From Smallanthus sonchifolius (lineage: Eukaryota > Streptophyta > Magnoliopsida > Asterales > Asteraceae): a stretch of DNA of 64,000 bases. The DNA lies in assembly GCA_023525975.1 (NCBI GenBank), contig CM042020.1, positions 114,437,207 to 114,501,206 of the forward strand, read 5' to 3'. A program made the position numbers and the translations under genes. Under the pieces are notes generated by a model, which saw only the letters and a program-made list of their open reading frames with translations, searched no databases and was not told the DNA's origin. This document shows, in pieces, positions 43,829-55,487 of the stretch; position 1 is the first letter of the stretch; each line of letters begins with the position of its first letter.

Positions 43829-44238
43829 TGTTGGTCTCACATAAATAGATGGCCTCATCCAATTAATTAATGTTTACAATAATGACATAATTACCTTTGG
43901 GCTAATATTCCCTAATCTAATTGGACCGGTTAATTGATAGGCTTAACCACTTAAATAATACTAATTAGGGTTTCCCTTTAAATGGCTGCTTAATTATAAA
44001 TAAATGAGATGAGTATAGGCCAAAACACCTCTAACCCTAGTCGTCTCTCTCTAAACTCTCATCGAGTCTCAGACATCCTAACGAGGACCAATCCATGGCG
44101 TCTTTGTCTTCAACGTCTCAGCTGTCGTTCCCTACAAGTAAGTTTTATTTACTTTTATGTCTATTTCGCCTCCTCTTATTCGATTGTTTAATGACCGATC
44201 TGCTCACGATCTTGTCCATAATTATGGAATAATCAACA
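43829..44238 (+). repeat. 3' LTR of the copia remnant
   Basis: A purine-rich tract (TAAGTAGGAGAA, 43817-43828) precedes TGTTGGTCTC. The segment ends AATCAACA, giving the TGTTG...CAACA inverted ends typical of plant copia LTRs. Length about 410 bp. It includes the usual CTAACCCTAGTCGTCTCTCTC leader. The end is assigned from the matching terminus only, since no 5' LTR remains. Confidence 0.65.
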
Positions 44239-45318
44239 ATTTGTATGTAGGTTTTTATACATGATAATACTAAAATAAATAATATTTTAATGTATTATTA
44301 TTTTCTAGGTATTTGATCCTATGAAACCATTAGGTATATATACCATTGGTTAACTTATAACCAAGCATATACTTCTAACTGCTATAAATTTTGTTTAACA
44401 ACCATTGAATAACCAAATAATTATAATATCATCTCAATCATTAGTTAGAAAACCTACATTTCCACTAATTTGAATCAATATCTTTTACCTTGCCTAAAAA
44501 TAATCATATTCACACACTATCTAATTACATAAATTAGTTAACCAATCACAACTATCCAGTTATTATGAAAATCATTAAGCTTCAAATAATAAAAATAGAA
44601 TTTTATAACAAATAATATTTGGCAAGAATTATCGGTGTCACATGCCATCGATTACCTACTTAAATCGGCAGTGTATTTAATAAACAAAAAAACTTTAAAT
44701 GAACGATTGTGTTGAGATCTCAAAGTTGGAATGGATCATTTGAAAGTTGATGAGGAAACGTGTGGTGTTGAATATACATGAAGCTAGAAGAAGTCTTGCG
44801 CATATTCTGTCACAACTTTGCATTTTTTTTATTTATTTCCCAAAGCTTCATAATTTAGACACGCCAATATCTATAAATATTATATAAATAATCCTTATGG
44901 TTTGCTATTATTTCACTTAACCTCCTAAGTCTTAACATGACACATGAACAAGTGATTTTTCAACCATTTCCTACATCTTGTTAGTTGCCACATGCATGTT
45001 GTCTCTTAACATCAAACAACTTCTACTCGGATACAACTATATTGTTTTTCAGTTTAGTTTTGGTTTTATTTTACAAATAAATAAGAAAGCAACTCATAAA
45101 CAAAAGTTATAAAGACCAAGAAGCAAATCAAGGTCAAAATTTTACGTTGTATATGTTGTTACAAATAATCTTTGCTTAAGAACTTCATAGCGATGATGAA
45201 TCACAATGAGTGGGAGTTTCTCAGGTGAGGCTTAATAATCGATTATGAATCTTCTTCTTGAGTTGTTACACAAACATCCCCTAGTCTCATCACAGTGAGT
45301 GAGAGTTTCTTCATGAGT
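44239..45318. other. AT-rich spacer
   Basis: No gene. AATGAGTGGGAGTTTCT and CAGTGAGTGAGAGTTTCT (45210 and 45295) are a loose direct repeat just before the TRIM element. Confidence 0.45.
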
Positions 45319-46120
45319 TGATTCACCAAATGTCTTTTTATTTTAGAATGGTTGTAATTAGGGTTACGATAAGGCGTGGTATATATAGACCACAATATTA
45401 CATTCCTAACCATACACTATCACACTATTACACTTAGTCTAATAATCCCCCGCAAACTAAGTGCAAGAGCGATTTAGGTTGAAATGTAAAGACAGAAAAC
45501 TTAAAAGATAAAAGGTCTTCATCTATCGCATACTTTCGCCCGTCACTCGCACCCGTCATACTTTCGTCCGCCGGACGAAAGCTTCGCCTTTTCTAGTGCT
45601 GATAAAAGCGCAAACTTTCGCCTGGTAGGGTTTTGTTCCCATGTTCCATTATCTTCCCTGAGTGAGATCCTGGTGTTTTGGCCCTTGTAAGAAAAGGAAC
45701 CAGAAGCTTTGTGGCTTTCGTGAGGTGCAAGTCGTCGGAGATAATCCATTATTGTATAGTGGCGGCGACGATGTCTAGGGTCACGAGAGCAGGTTGTTTC
45801 TGCTAACCTTAGATGTGGGGAGGAGCGGCGGCTGCCTGTGGTGGTAGCGGCAGCTGTGGAGCCAACATATCTAGGATTTGCAGTGGTGGCAACTGTGATA
45901 TAGGGTTTATGGCGGCGACGGAGATGGAGGGTTGTGGAGTTGGACAGTGGTGGCAGTGGTGGTGAATTTGAGCTCTCCTAGCTCTGATATCAAATTGATT
46001 CATCAAATGTCTTGTATTTTAGAATGGTTGTAATTAGGTTTTACAATAGGGTATGATATATATGGACCACAATATTACATTCTAACCCTACACTATCACA
46101 CTATTACACTTGGTCTAATA
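45319..46120 (-). mobile_element. TRIM-like miniature LTR retrotransposon
   Basis: Two direct repeats of about 125 bp (45319-45444 and 45996-46120) flank 551 bp. On the minus strand the first LTR ends GATGAATCA. A few bases later comes TGATATCAGAGC (complement of 45981-45992), an initiator-Met primer site with one change. The other LTR is preceded by GTTTGCGGGGGATTATT, a purine-rich tract. The internal part encodes no gag or pol. A 68-codon minus frame (45543-45749) has no recognised motif. A perfect 10-bp-stem hairpin CTTTCGTCCG-C-CGGACGAAAG lies at 45561-45581. Size and layout fit TRIM elements, which move with enzymes from other elements. No target duplication was resolved. Confidence 0.75.
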
Positions 46121-46788
46121 CCATGTGACCCGACTTTGATGTGTGAATAAATACTTTCTCATTGAGAATATTAATTGAAAGTAGTAAATGAACACACATG
46201 TTTTATATGGTTAGGGTCGTTTTATATGGTTGTTCTTTTCCACAGTCCGCATAGTGATGAAAGCTTCGTACTAGATGGCCCATCAGTGTTTCTTTTCCTA
46301 TGTTAATGTTAACGACTCTCTTACCTACGAGATCTTTCATCCTGTGGGTGGGGATCTCGTTGGTAGACATTTAATGTGTGACGAGTGTGGTCAAGTCACT
46401 TCTATACTTTCACATAAGTCGTACGTCTGTCAAGTTATTTTTGAGGGGGTGAAGATGACATTAATGTAAAAACAAGGGCCAGAAACGTAACTCAACAAGT
46501 CCCACTTTCTCTGTTCGTATTCACCGTTATTTGTTTTCTATTGTTTCCTCAAAAAGCCCATTTTTGTCCGTTTAATCGTGTTTCATGATACACTCCTGCA
46601 CAACGTTAACGCTAAGCCATCTCAAATTCAATCTTGCAAGCCATAAACCATCTAATCATTCATCGCTTTCATTTCCCGTTAACTGATTTCGTCAATTCAT
46701 TGTCTTTATCTTCCTTCCACACCAATGATTCAATCATTCAAGCATTCTGTTTATATCATTCCAATTACCCAAATGAAATAGCATTAAG
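46121..46788. other. Upstream region of the synaptotagmin-like gene
   Basis: No separate gene. The open frame at 46275-46469 shows no motif. The last 150 bp are CT-rich, as expected for a plant 5' UTR, but no clear TATA box was fixed. Confidence 0.4.
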
Positions 46789-49700
46789 ATGAGCTTTCTT
46801 GGTAGCTTATTGGGAATTACAGGGTTTTCAATTGGAATCCCCGTCGGTCTTTCCCTAGGTTTTTTTATTTTTAAACACACAGAGTCTGCAGATGTGAAGG
46901 TCACTCATTTCTTCCTCAATCCTTACTTGTTGTTTAATTTTATAAGACGTCCGACATGTGTTTGATAAAATGTCTCAGTGAAATTGATATCCAAACAGAT
47001 GGTTGCTTTTGCCCATTAGAAAGTATTCATAAAACTAATACCATTTACGTTCAATATGCTTGATTGCAACACACTGGCTATATCATATCATCTTATAATA
47101 TTGTGTTGATGTATATTCAATTAGAGCTTACTCAACTTACACTTGCAGAATCCATTCATTAGGCCGATTCAAGAGTTTGATAAAGATTCATTGATTGATA
47201 TTCTAACGGAGCTTCCATTATGGGTAAAGCACCCCGACTATGAACGTGTGAGTACTAAAGATTCATTTTTTTTGTATTTTTATATATTTTTAAGAACAAT
47301 GCAACATGGGTTCTTTATGATTGTACAGGTAGATTGGTTGAATGATGTAATTCGTGATATGTGGCCTTACCTTGATAAGGTGACACAAAATTTGGACATT
47401 TTTTATGAATCTTGTTTCGGTCTGTTATAGGCAAGAAGTGAACCCGTCTCACATTCATTTCATTCTTGTATAGGCAATATGTGGTATGATAAAAAGCATG
47501 TGTAAACCTATATTTGATGAATACATTGGCATGTATTTTATAAGATCCATAGATTTTGAAAGCCTTACATTTGGAACTCTTCCTCCTATAATTCAAGGTA
47601 TGTTCACTAATCATTAGTTCACATATTAAAGTTCCAAATATTTCCACATATTATAGGCTGCTACTTTTAACTTGACAGGTATAAAAGTACATGAAATGAA
47701 TGAGGACAATTTGGTCTTTGATCTAGCGGCTAAATGGGCTGGAAATCCCAACATAATTTTAGTTTTAAATGTTCTCTATCTACCAATCAAAGTTCAATTA
47801 ATAGATATGCAAATAACTGCAGCAGTTCGGTTAACACTGAAACCATTTGTGCCAACATTTCCATGCTTTTCTAATGTTGTTGTCTCTTTATTGGACAAGG
47901 TAGGTATGGTTTTGAATGTGGTTTTTAAACAGGTGGAATTATGTATTATTAACTATTAATATTTGGATGAACTTTATGTTGTGTATGTTTAGCCGGATGT
48001 AGATTTCGGGTTGAAAGTAATGGGGGGTGATCTAATGGCAATCCCGGGACTCTATCAATTCATTCAGGTGCTCCCTTTCTTTCTTTTTTTGAAATCTTAT
48101 TGTCAATTGGATAGTAAAGTATGTTGACTAAATCAGTGTAAATGTTGGTTTGATGGCAGAACATAATCAAGAAATATGTTGCTAGTCTTTATCTATGGCC
48201 TCAGTGTCTAGAAATACCAATTCTTGATGCTTCCATGTAAGCTCTAATAAGTTTTCTTTACTTGGGGGATGTTTGGATTTCAGTGTTCATATTGACTATA
48301 TGACTTAGGGGCTGTTTGGCAAAATCTGAACTATTAAGAGCTTTGAATGGTTCTAACATGGTTTTGAGCTGAACCATTAAGAGGCTGGATGAGCCATTAA
48401 GAGGCTGGCAAAATCCGAAACAAACACCCCATACCTCTGACCGATTCAGATGTAGCCTCTTAATGGAATCATTAAGAGGCTATCAAACAGCCCCTTAGTG
48501 TTTGGATGAACAAATTCTGCTTCTGGTTATCATATTTAGGGGTAAATAAATAGTTTTGGATAGCCAATTTCATGCCACCAACAACACAAATGATTGTGCT
48601 GAGGGTAAAATTACCAATTTACCCTTCTTTTATCCTATTTTTGAGAGATTTTCACTTGTTTTTCACAAAGTTTTTCTTTTTTCCCCACAAGAATGTTATT
48701 TTTTTGTCATTTTTATCCTTAATTTCCCATCTCAGTTTATCAAACACCAAAACATCTGGTTATTGGAGCCTTAAAACAAGAAAAGCACATTCAAATATCA
48801 AATATGCACATGCCTAAACTCCCCCTTAAATTGCATTAGCGATTCAATCTTAGCTCATTTACTTAAACATGGCTCAAGAAAATCTTGATTTAACATTTTG
48901 CTAATCATGATTCTTGGATAGCGGAGCAGCAAACAAACCCGTGGGTATACTGCGTGTGAAAGTTGTACGGGCAAGTGATCTTTTGAAGATGGATTTAATC
49001 GGATCTTCTGATCCATACGTTAAGCTTAAGCTTAGTGGAGGGAGGATTATTCCTTCTAAGAAAACTTCTGTAAAATTTAAGAATCTGAACCCTGTGTGGA
49101 ATGAAGAATTCAAACTTACTGTAAACGATCACATGTCTCAAGTCCTTGAGTTACATGTATATGACTGGGAAAAGGTGCAATTTTAATTCTATGGTCAAAC
49201 ATAGTACTTTTCAAGATTAAAATTCAAAGTGGTATATCAACATTTCTGACATCAAAATGTCATTTTGATCAATGATTTTGCTTTTAGGTTGGCCTTCATG
49301 ACAAATTAGGAATGCAAGTTATTCCATTGATGGTGCTAAAACCGCACGAGAAAAAGGAGTTGACTGTTGGTTTGGTTAAAAATTTAGATTCCAGTGATAT
49401 CAGGAACAGGAAGCCAAGAGGGAGTATAACAGTGGAGTTGACTTTTGTTCCCTTTGTGGAAGACACCACGGGCCCGAATGGACCTATTGACTTCTATATG
49501 AGGAAAGAAACCGTTTCTAAAAAATTTGGGAGTTCGTTTGTTAACAGACCAGGATTACTTTTAGTAACAGTAATCAGTGCAAAGAGTGTTGAAGGAAAAC
49601 ACCATAATAACCCTTTTGCTTTAGTCGTTTTCAAAGGAGATAAGCGTAAAACCAAGGTGATTTTTCACTAGTTTAGACTTGTAGATATCATGGAATCAGT

Positions 49701-50320
49701 AATCTAGTTCTTGAGTTGGTTTATTTTTTATGACAGATACTGAAGAAAACTTGGGATCCAAGCTGGAATGAGGAATTTCAGTTTATGTTGGATGAAGCTC
49801 CATTAGAGGATGTTATTCATATCGAAGTAATAAGCAAACGCAAACATAAGCTTGGATTTGGCTCTTCAAAGGTAAACTATCTTTAAGAATCAAAAACACA
49901 TGCTTGATGTAATATCTTAAGCAAATCCCACATGTAGTTGATAGGAGAGATAACTGTATTCATAAGGAATGTCAGTAGTTGACAGGAGAGATACTGTACT
50001 CATAAGAAATGTCTGACCTCAAATACCAACAACCTGTTTTGTGACATTGATTGTGGATGAGTGAGCTCCACAGTTAACAAAAAAATAAATACGTGAGCTT
50101 CTCTTGGGCAAAACGGATAATATTGGTTAGTATGAGAGAATGGATGTTACACTTGATTTATTATTTCTCTAAGAAATCTTATAATTTGCAGGAAGCTTTG
50201 GGGCATGTTGATATTAATCTTGTGGATGTGGTTTATAATAACCGTATTAACGAGAAGTACCATCTTATCAACTCACGAAATGGGATGATACATGTTGATA
50301 TAAAATGGAATGCTACATGA
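46789..50320 (+). CDS. Synaptotagmin-like protein (SMP and two C2 domains)
   Basis: Eleven exons: 46789-46899, 47149-47247, 47329-47379, 47474-47597, 47679-47899, 47993-48067, 48160-48236, 48922-49174, 49288-49656, 49737-49871, 50192-50320. They join in frame with GT-AG borders into 547 residues, close to Arabidopsis SYT1-3. An N-terminal membrane anchor (about 5-28, GITGFSIGIPVGLSLGFFIF) is followed by the lipid-binding SMP domain (about 60-240, LPLWVKHPDYERVDWLNDVI to DFGLKVMGGDLMAIPGLYQF). C2A (about 255-370) keeps acidic loop residues (KMDLIGSSDPYVK). C2B (about 415-520, VEGKHHNNPF) lacks most of them, as is common in plant SYTs. Family members tether ER to plasma membrane and help repair membranes. 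Exon 5 spans what may be two exons in relatives. Intron 7 holds a Tourist-type MITE. Assignment to SYT1, 2 or 3 is not possible by eye. Confidence 0.93.
48308..48494. mobile_element. Tourist-type MITE in intron 7 of the SYT-like gene
   Basis: 187 bp with ends GGGGCTGTTTGGC and, inverted, GGGGCTGTTTGATA, flanked by TTA on both sides (48305-48307 and 48495-48497). Inside, CATTAAGAGGCT occurs several times in both orientations. TTA duplication and GGGG ends indicate the PIF/Harbinger superfamily. Confidence 0.85.
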
Positions 50321-51354
50321 TGTACAGTTGCAGATTTGGTTACACATATGAGTTCATTCTTGAAAGCTTTGTGAAAAATTGCATAGAGATTTGTTGGTTG
50401 TAAAAAAGATATTATGATGTAAACAAACATTGTTTTTGAAGTACAGATTATGAATTAAACTGGTGCTCAAAATCATTCTGTTATAGATAGTTTGTTCTCT
50501 TTATTTATTTATTTATGTAAATTCAAAGGATTTATCCCATTTAAAAAATTGATTATAGCAGACTATTTGAAGGCTCTATTGATTTGTTTCGAGTTTCATA
50601 TAATGTTCCATTTAAAAAATACTTTTCTTTTTTTGTCAAAGACTACTTTATATATCAAGCTTATTTTTAAGAGCATCTTTAAATTTAATTTTGGCTCTTC
50701 TTTTAAATATTTATATCAATATAACAACCTTCACAATAAATAAAATACAACACTAACAATTGATAATTCTTGACACGATACGACCTACCTAACCTACCTG
50801 TTCGGGTTGAGTTGTAAATAAACAACTTAACCCGTCAACCAATTTAAAGTTGAACTAAAAATATGTATATAATCTATGAATTCTACCTGAAAACTGTCAA
50901 CCAATTTAAAGTTAAACTAAAAATGTATATAATTTATGAATTCTACCTGTAAACCGTTGAGGCATGTTTAACCCGTTTACAACTTTATTATAATGAGTTT
51001 ACAATCTATATTTCAACCTGTTTATAACTCAGTGACGAGTTTAGATAGATAAGTTATCCAATCTTGTTAAAGTTACATTGTTTTCAACATGTTCAACCTA
51101 GAATTATATTTTTTTTACATATATCAATTTCACGAACCAATGTATTAAAACTTTAATTTAATCAATTTCACTCTACCTCCCTTAAAAGTTGAAACAATAT
51201 GACGGGGAAAAAAGCATTCCTTTTTGGATACTTGAGTTGGTACCGAGTTGACTCAGTGTTCATTCTAAAACCCTAGCCCTCATACACTCATCGCCATCTC
51301 TCTTTTTCTCACTCCACCATTTTTGATTCTCCAAAACATCAAAACATCAAAACA
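50321..51354. other. Intergenic spacer
   Basis: It holds the 3' UTR of the SYT-like gene, then AT-rich DNA. The phrase CAACCAATTTAAAGTTRAACTAAAAATRTATATAATYTATGAATTCTACCTG occurs twice in tandem (about 50837-50889 and 50898-50949), a 60-bp direct repeat. No gene is seen. Confidence 0.5.
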
Positions 51355-53655
51355 ATGTCTTTAATCTCCGCATCAAAATCCCAAATCTCGAAACACAGCT
51401 TCTTCTCTAATCTTGCAAGAATCTCCAATTCGCAGCACGCCTTCAAATCACTCTACTTTTTCAGCTCATCGTCTACTCCAGATAAACCCCCAAATGAAGA
51501 AACCCCAGAATCCGAAACCCCCAATCCATCCCACGAACCGAACCCGGAGAATCCAGTTCCGACCCACGAATCACAACCCGGAACGGTCCAGACCCGCGAA
51601 TCGAGAATCCCAAGAGGTATGCATCGAAACCCTGAAAAAATCGAAGATATAATTTGTAGAATGATGGCCAATAGGGCATGGACGACCCGTTTACAGAACT
51701 CAATCAGAAATTTAGTTCCTGTGTTTGATCATAACCTTGTTTACAATGTGTTACATGGTGCCCGAAACCCCGATCATGCTTTACAGTTTTTCCGGTGGGT
51801 CGAGCGGTCGGGTTTGTTTAAACATGACCGCGAAACGCATTATAAGATCATAGAGATTTTGGGTAAGGCTTCAAAGCTTAATCATGCTAGGTGCATTTTG
51901 TTGGATATGCCTAAAAAAGGGATTAAATGGGATGAAGATTTGTTTATTGTTTTGATTGATAGTTACGGGAAGGCGGATATTGTTCAAGAAAGTGTTAAGA
52001 TTTTTAGGAGCATGGAAGAGTTAGGGGTGCCAAGAACTATAAAATCATATGATGTTTTGTTTAAGGTGATTATGAGGAGAGGGAGGTATATGATGGCGAA
52101 ACGATATTTCAATAAAATGTTAAGTGAAGGTATAAACCCGAGTCGACACACTTACAATCTTATGATTTGGGGTTTTTTTCTTTCATCAAGAGTCGAGACA
52201 GCAAAGCGGTTCTTTGAAGATATGAAAAGTCGGGAACTTTCACCGGATGTTGTTACTTATAATACAATGCTTAATGGGTTTAATCGGGTTAAAAAGATAG
52301 AAGAGTCTGAGAAGTTGTTTCTTGAAATGAAAGGAAAGAATATCGAGCCAACTGTTATAACTTACACCACCATGATTAAAGGGTATGCTAGTGTTGGTAG
52401 AGTAGATGACGGGTTAAAGTTGTTTCAAGAAATGAAAGGTTTTGGTATTAAACCGAATGATTTTACATATTCGACCTTATTACCCGGGCTTTGTGATGCT
52501 GATAAGATGCTTGATGCGCATACAATTGTGAAGGAAATGGTGCACCGTCATATCGCCCCAAAGGACAATTATGTCTTTTTACAGTTGATATCTGGTCAGT
52601 GTAAGGCAGGTAATCTTGAGGCAGCTGCAGATGTGCTTAAATTTATGATGCGATTAAACATCACTCCTGAAGCCGGGCATTACGGTGTTTTAATTGAAAA
52701 TCTTTGCAAAAATGGTGTTTATGATGAAGCTGTTAAGTTATTAGATCAACTAATAGAAAATGAAACTGTGTTGAACACAAGGGGTAAGTTAGAGCTTGAA
52801 TCTGCTGCATATAACTCGATGATTGAATATTTATGTAACAATGGCATGACAAATAAAGCTGAAACTTTATTTCGACAACTGATGAAATTAGGCGTTTTGG
52901 ACCCGGTTGGTTTTAACAGTTTAATACAGGGTCATGCAAAAGAAGGGTCACCTAACTCGGGTTTTGAAATTTTGAAAATCATGACGAGGAAAAACGTCCC
53001 GTGTGAAGAAACTTCTTACAAGATGCTAATTGAGAGTTACTTGAAGAACAACGAGCCGGCTGATGCTAAAACCACATTCGATTGCATGATTGAAAACGGG
53101 CATGACCTGGATCCTGTTCTTTACGGTTCGATAATGGGAAGTTTATTCGAAGATGGAAGGGTACAAACAGCAAGTCGGGTAATGAAAATCATGTTTGAAA
53201 AGGGTTTAAAAGAGCACAAGGATCTGGTTTCCAAAATCTTGGAAGCACTTTTATTAAGGGGTCATGTTGAGGAAGCTTTAGGAAGAATTGACTTGATGAT
53301 GAATGTCAGTTTTGCCCCTGATTTTGATCATTTGTTATCGGTTGTATGTGAAAAAGGAAAGACGATTGCTGCAGTGAAGCTGTTGGATTATGTTTTGGAG
53401 AGAGATTATAATGTAGAATTCTCGACTTATGATAAGGTTTTGGACGCGTTATTGGCTGCTGGAAAGACACTGAATGCTTACTCCATTTTATGTAAAATTA
53501 AAGAAAAAGGCGGCGTTACAGATAAAAGTAGCGGTGAGGAGCTGATTAAGATTCTTAATGAACAGGGGAACACAAAACAGGCTGATATTTTATCTAGGAT
53601 GATCAAAGGTACAGGTGGCAAGAAAGTGAAGAAACAAGCATCAGTTGCAGCCTGA
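51355..53655 (+). CDS. P-class pentatricopeptide repeat protein, mitochondrial type
   Basis: An intronless 766-residue protein. The first 45 residues are rich in Ser, Arg, Lys and Phe and nearly lack acidic residues (MSLISASKSQISKHSFFSNL), a likely organelle targeting peptide. A Pro/Glu-rich linker follows (about 46-90). From about residue 160 to 740 there are more than a dozen 35-residue PPR motifs, for example YNTMLNGFNRVKKIEESEKL, YTTMIKGYASVGRVDDGLKL and YSTLLPGLCDADKMLDAH. No E, DYW or SMR domain is present; it ends in a short basic tail (KGTGGKKVKKQA). P-class PPRs bind organellar RNA and act in its stability, splicing or translation. Wording such as WVERSGLFKHDRETHYKIIE resembles the protein of Arabidopsis At2g37230, a memory-level match. 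The frame has no breaks. Confidence 0.93.
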   Translation: MSLISASKSQISKHSFFSNLARISNSQHAFKSLYFFSSSSTPDKPPNEETPESETPNPSHEPNPENPVPTHESQPGTVQTRESRIPRGMHRNPEKIEDIICRMMANRAWTTRLQNSIRNLVPVFDHNLVYNVLHGARNPDHALQFFRWVERSGLFKHDRETHYKIIEILGKASKLNHARCILLDMPKKGIKWDEDLFIVLIDSYGKADIVQESVKIFRSMEELGVPRTIKSYDVLFKVIMRRGRYMMAKRYFNKMLSEGINPSRHTYNLMIWGFFLSSRVETAKRFFEDMKSRELSPDVVTYNTMLNGFNRVKKIEESEKLFLEMKGKNIEPTVITYTTMIKGYASVGRVDDGLKLFQEMKGFGIKPNDFTYSTLLPGLCDADKMLDAHTIVKEMVHRHIAPKDNYVFLQLISGQCKAGNLEAAADVLKFMMRLNITPEAGHYGVLIENLCKNGVYDEAVKLLDQLIENETVLNTRGKLELESAAYNSMIEYLCNNGMTNKAETLFRQLMKLGVLDPVGFNSLIQGHAKEGSPNSGFEILKIMTRKNVPCEETSYKMLIESYLKNNEPADAKTTFDCMIENGHDLDPVLYGSIMGSLFEDGRVQTASRVMKIMFEKGLKEHKDLVSKILEALLLRGHVEEALGRIDLMMNVSFAPDFDHLLSVVCEKGKTIAAVKLLDYVLERDYNVEFSTYDKVLDALLAAGKTLNAYSILCKIKEKGGVTDKSSGEELIKILNEQGNTKQADILSRMIKGTGGKKVKKQASVAA

Positions 53656-55283
53656 CCAAACGTGAGTCAACTGTAGTTTTTTTTAATCTGTTTTGCATAA
53701 TAAAGTTTGCTGGAGTTATTGTAACATGCATCTCACTGTTTTAGTTCAGGTCTTAGAACTATTTTATAGAACATATTATTCTCTTTTCATCTTCATTTAC
53801 GCGAAGGATTTTGTGTTTTCGTTATGCACCCGAGAACCATTTTTGCATTTTTCATGTGTTTCTTATGCCTTAAATCAATGCCATTTAGCAACAGTTTTTA
53901 AATTTCATTTGTATACTCTTTTATATCTTGTTCAAGATTCATATTAGATGTTGGTTGGGGAACATCATGTATCATTTATTTAGGGGCATCTGTTTATTAT
54001 TATTAAATATAAGTTATCAAAAAAATTAACCACAGAAAATATAGATTTTCAAGTTTAGTTGAGGAAACCCTTCAGATTATTCAAGTTGATGTTTGTGTAG
54101 CTAATTGGCCAGTTGAGCAACAGATCTGCTGTGACAGCCTCTCTTTTGGCCCATTTAGGAGTTGTTTGGGACCGCGTATTAAAATTGCAGATCTGTTTAT
54201 TGTGTTTTGATACAACAAAACAATGAACACTAGTGTGTGTGATTGTTTATTTTAACTGTTTGATTGTTTATATTGACATTATGGTGTTTGACATGATGAA
54301 TTTATGTTTTGATAATCTTTGATAAGGGTATTTTGACATTTCATGTGAGGAGGGCATTAAGGGAAGAAGTGATGAAGAGTTTGAGAAATCTACATCTCTA
54401 TCAGCCCTCTTGCCCATTTAATTATTTTATTGACCGTTGTGGGATTGCCTACTACAGCTTTTTGTCTCCAACTAGTGATATAAAACAATGGGATGTGGCT
54501 TTTACACAACCCAACATTTGGGTCCAAGATATTTTTCAAAACATAAAAATCTTTAACCTAATTTATTTTTTTATGGAAAGCAAATATTGCAGTATTTGGA
54601 TATCAAATAACTAATAAGTTCTGTTTTTTTAATAATTAAAGAAGACATTTCAGTGAAAAAGATTAATTATATCAAAGAAGAGTATAGGTCTTTTAGATTA
54701 TATATTTTTTTTAGAACGGCGATTCACACATTCATTTACTCTTAAACTACACCAATTCCTAATCTACTGGTCTTTTCCAAAGTTTTCGACTCTTACTACT
54801 GGACAACCAACCGAAGTGGCGTCTTTCAGATTATATAAAAAAACCTTTGATAATCATATTGGTTTTATTAACCGTAAAAACTTGTTATCATAACTGGATT
54901 CAAACATAATAAAAGGACTTAAGCGCATACCATTTGAAGGTTAGAACTTAGAATCATTTATTGTAATCAATATAAATTATTTATTTAACCCTTAAATGGG
55001 TTTATAATTAAGATTAGCATTTAAGCACGTCAAAACTTATAATGGATTTTATGAGATTTGGAGACTTGTTGGTCACTAAATTTTGGGTTTGTTTGGTGGT
55101 TCAGTTGATCAATTAAAAGGAAAATGGTTTTAATGTAAGCTATTTTTATTGTTCTATAAATAATGTAATTTTTATCGTTCGTTGTTTCTAGTTATAAGTA
55201 TAAGGGTGCGTATAATTTAGAACAAGATTTTTTTAAAACCCGAGTCAATAAAAACCTGGTCATCTAGTTATGTTTATCCATGC
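53656..55283. other. Intergenic spacer
   Basis: PPR 3' UTR followed by AT-rich DNA. The frames at 53693-53947 and 54309-54614 have no recognised motif and their composition follows the background. Nothing else could be supported. Confidence 0.5.
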
Positions 55284-55286
55284 TTA

Positions 55287-55484
55287 GGCTATGTCCCCAC
55301 GCCCCCACCCTCATTTCTCATTGGTCCAACTCAACAAAACGTAGAGAGGAGCTCTCCACGCCGTGCCCCCTCTCACAGCCTCGCCCCACGCCCCCTCTCA
55401 CGGAGGGGCAGCGCGATGTTCTACGCCTCTCATGGCCACCAAGTCAACCCCTCACGCCCGCTCATGAGACCATTACACATAGCC
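55287..55484. mobile_element. GC-rich Tourist-type MITE
   Basis: 198 bp with ends GGCTATGT and ACATAGCC, flanked by TTA (55284-55286 and 55485-55487). The body is unusually rich in CACGCCCC/CCCTCTCAC words against an AT-rich background. It is non-coding. The superfamily (PIF/Harbinger) is inferred from the TTA duplication and the ends. Confidence 0.78.
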
Positions 55485-55487
55485 TTA

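Noticed and set aside
48260..48830. A larger inverted-repeat element enclosing the Tourist MITE in the SYT intron
   Set aside because: GGGGGATGTTTGG and AAACTCCCCC near the edges are suggestive, but the arms do not pair further and no target duplication was found.
53693..54614. Two open frames after the PPR gene
   Set aside because: Composition follows the AT-rich background, there are no motifs, and the first is within the likely 3' UTR.
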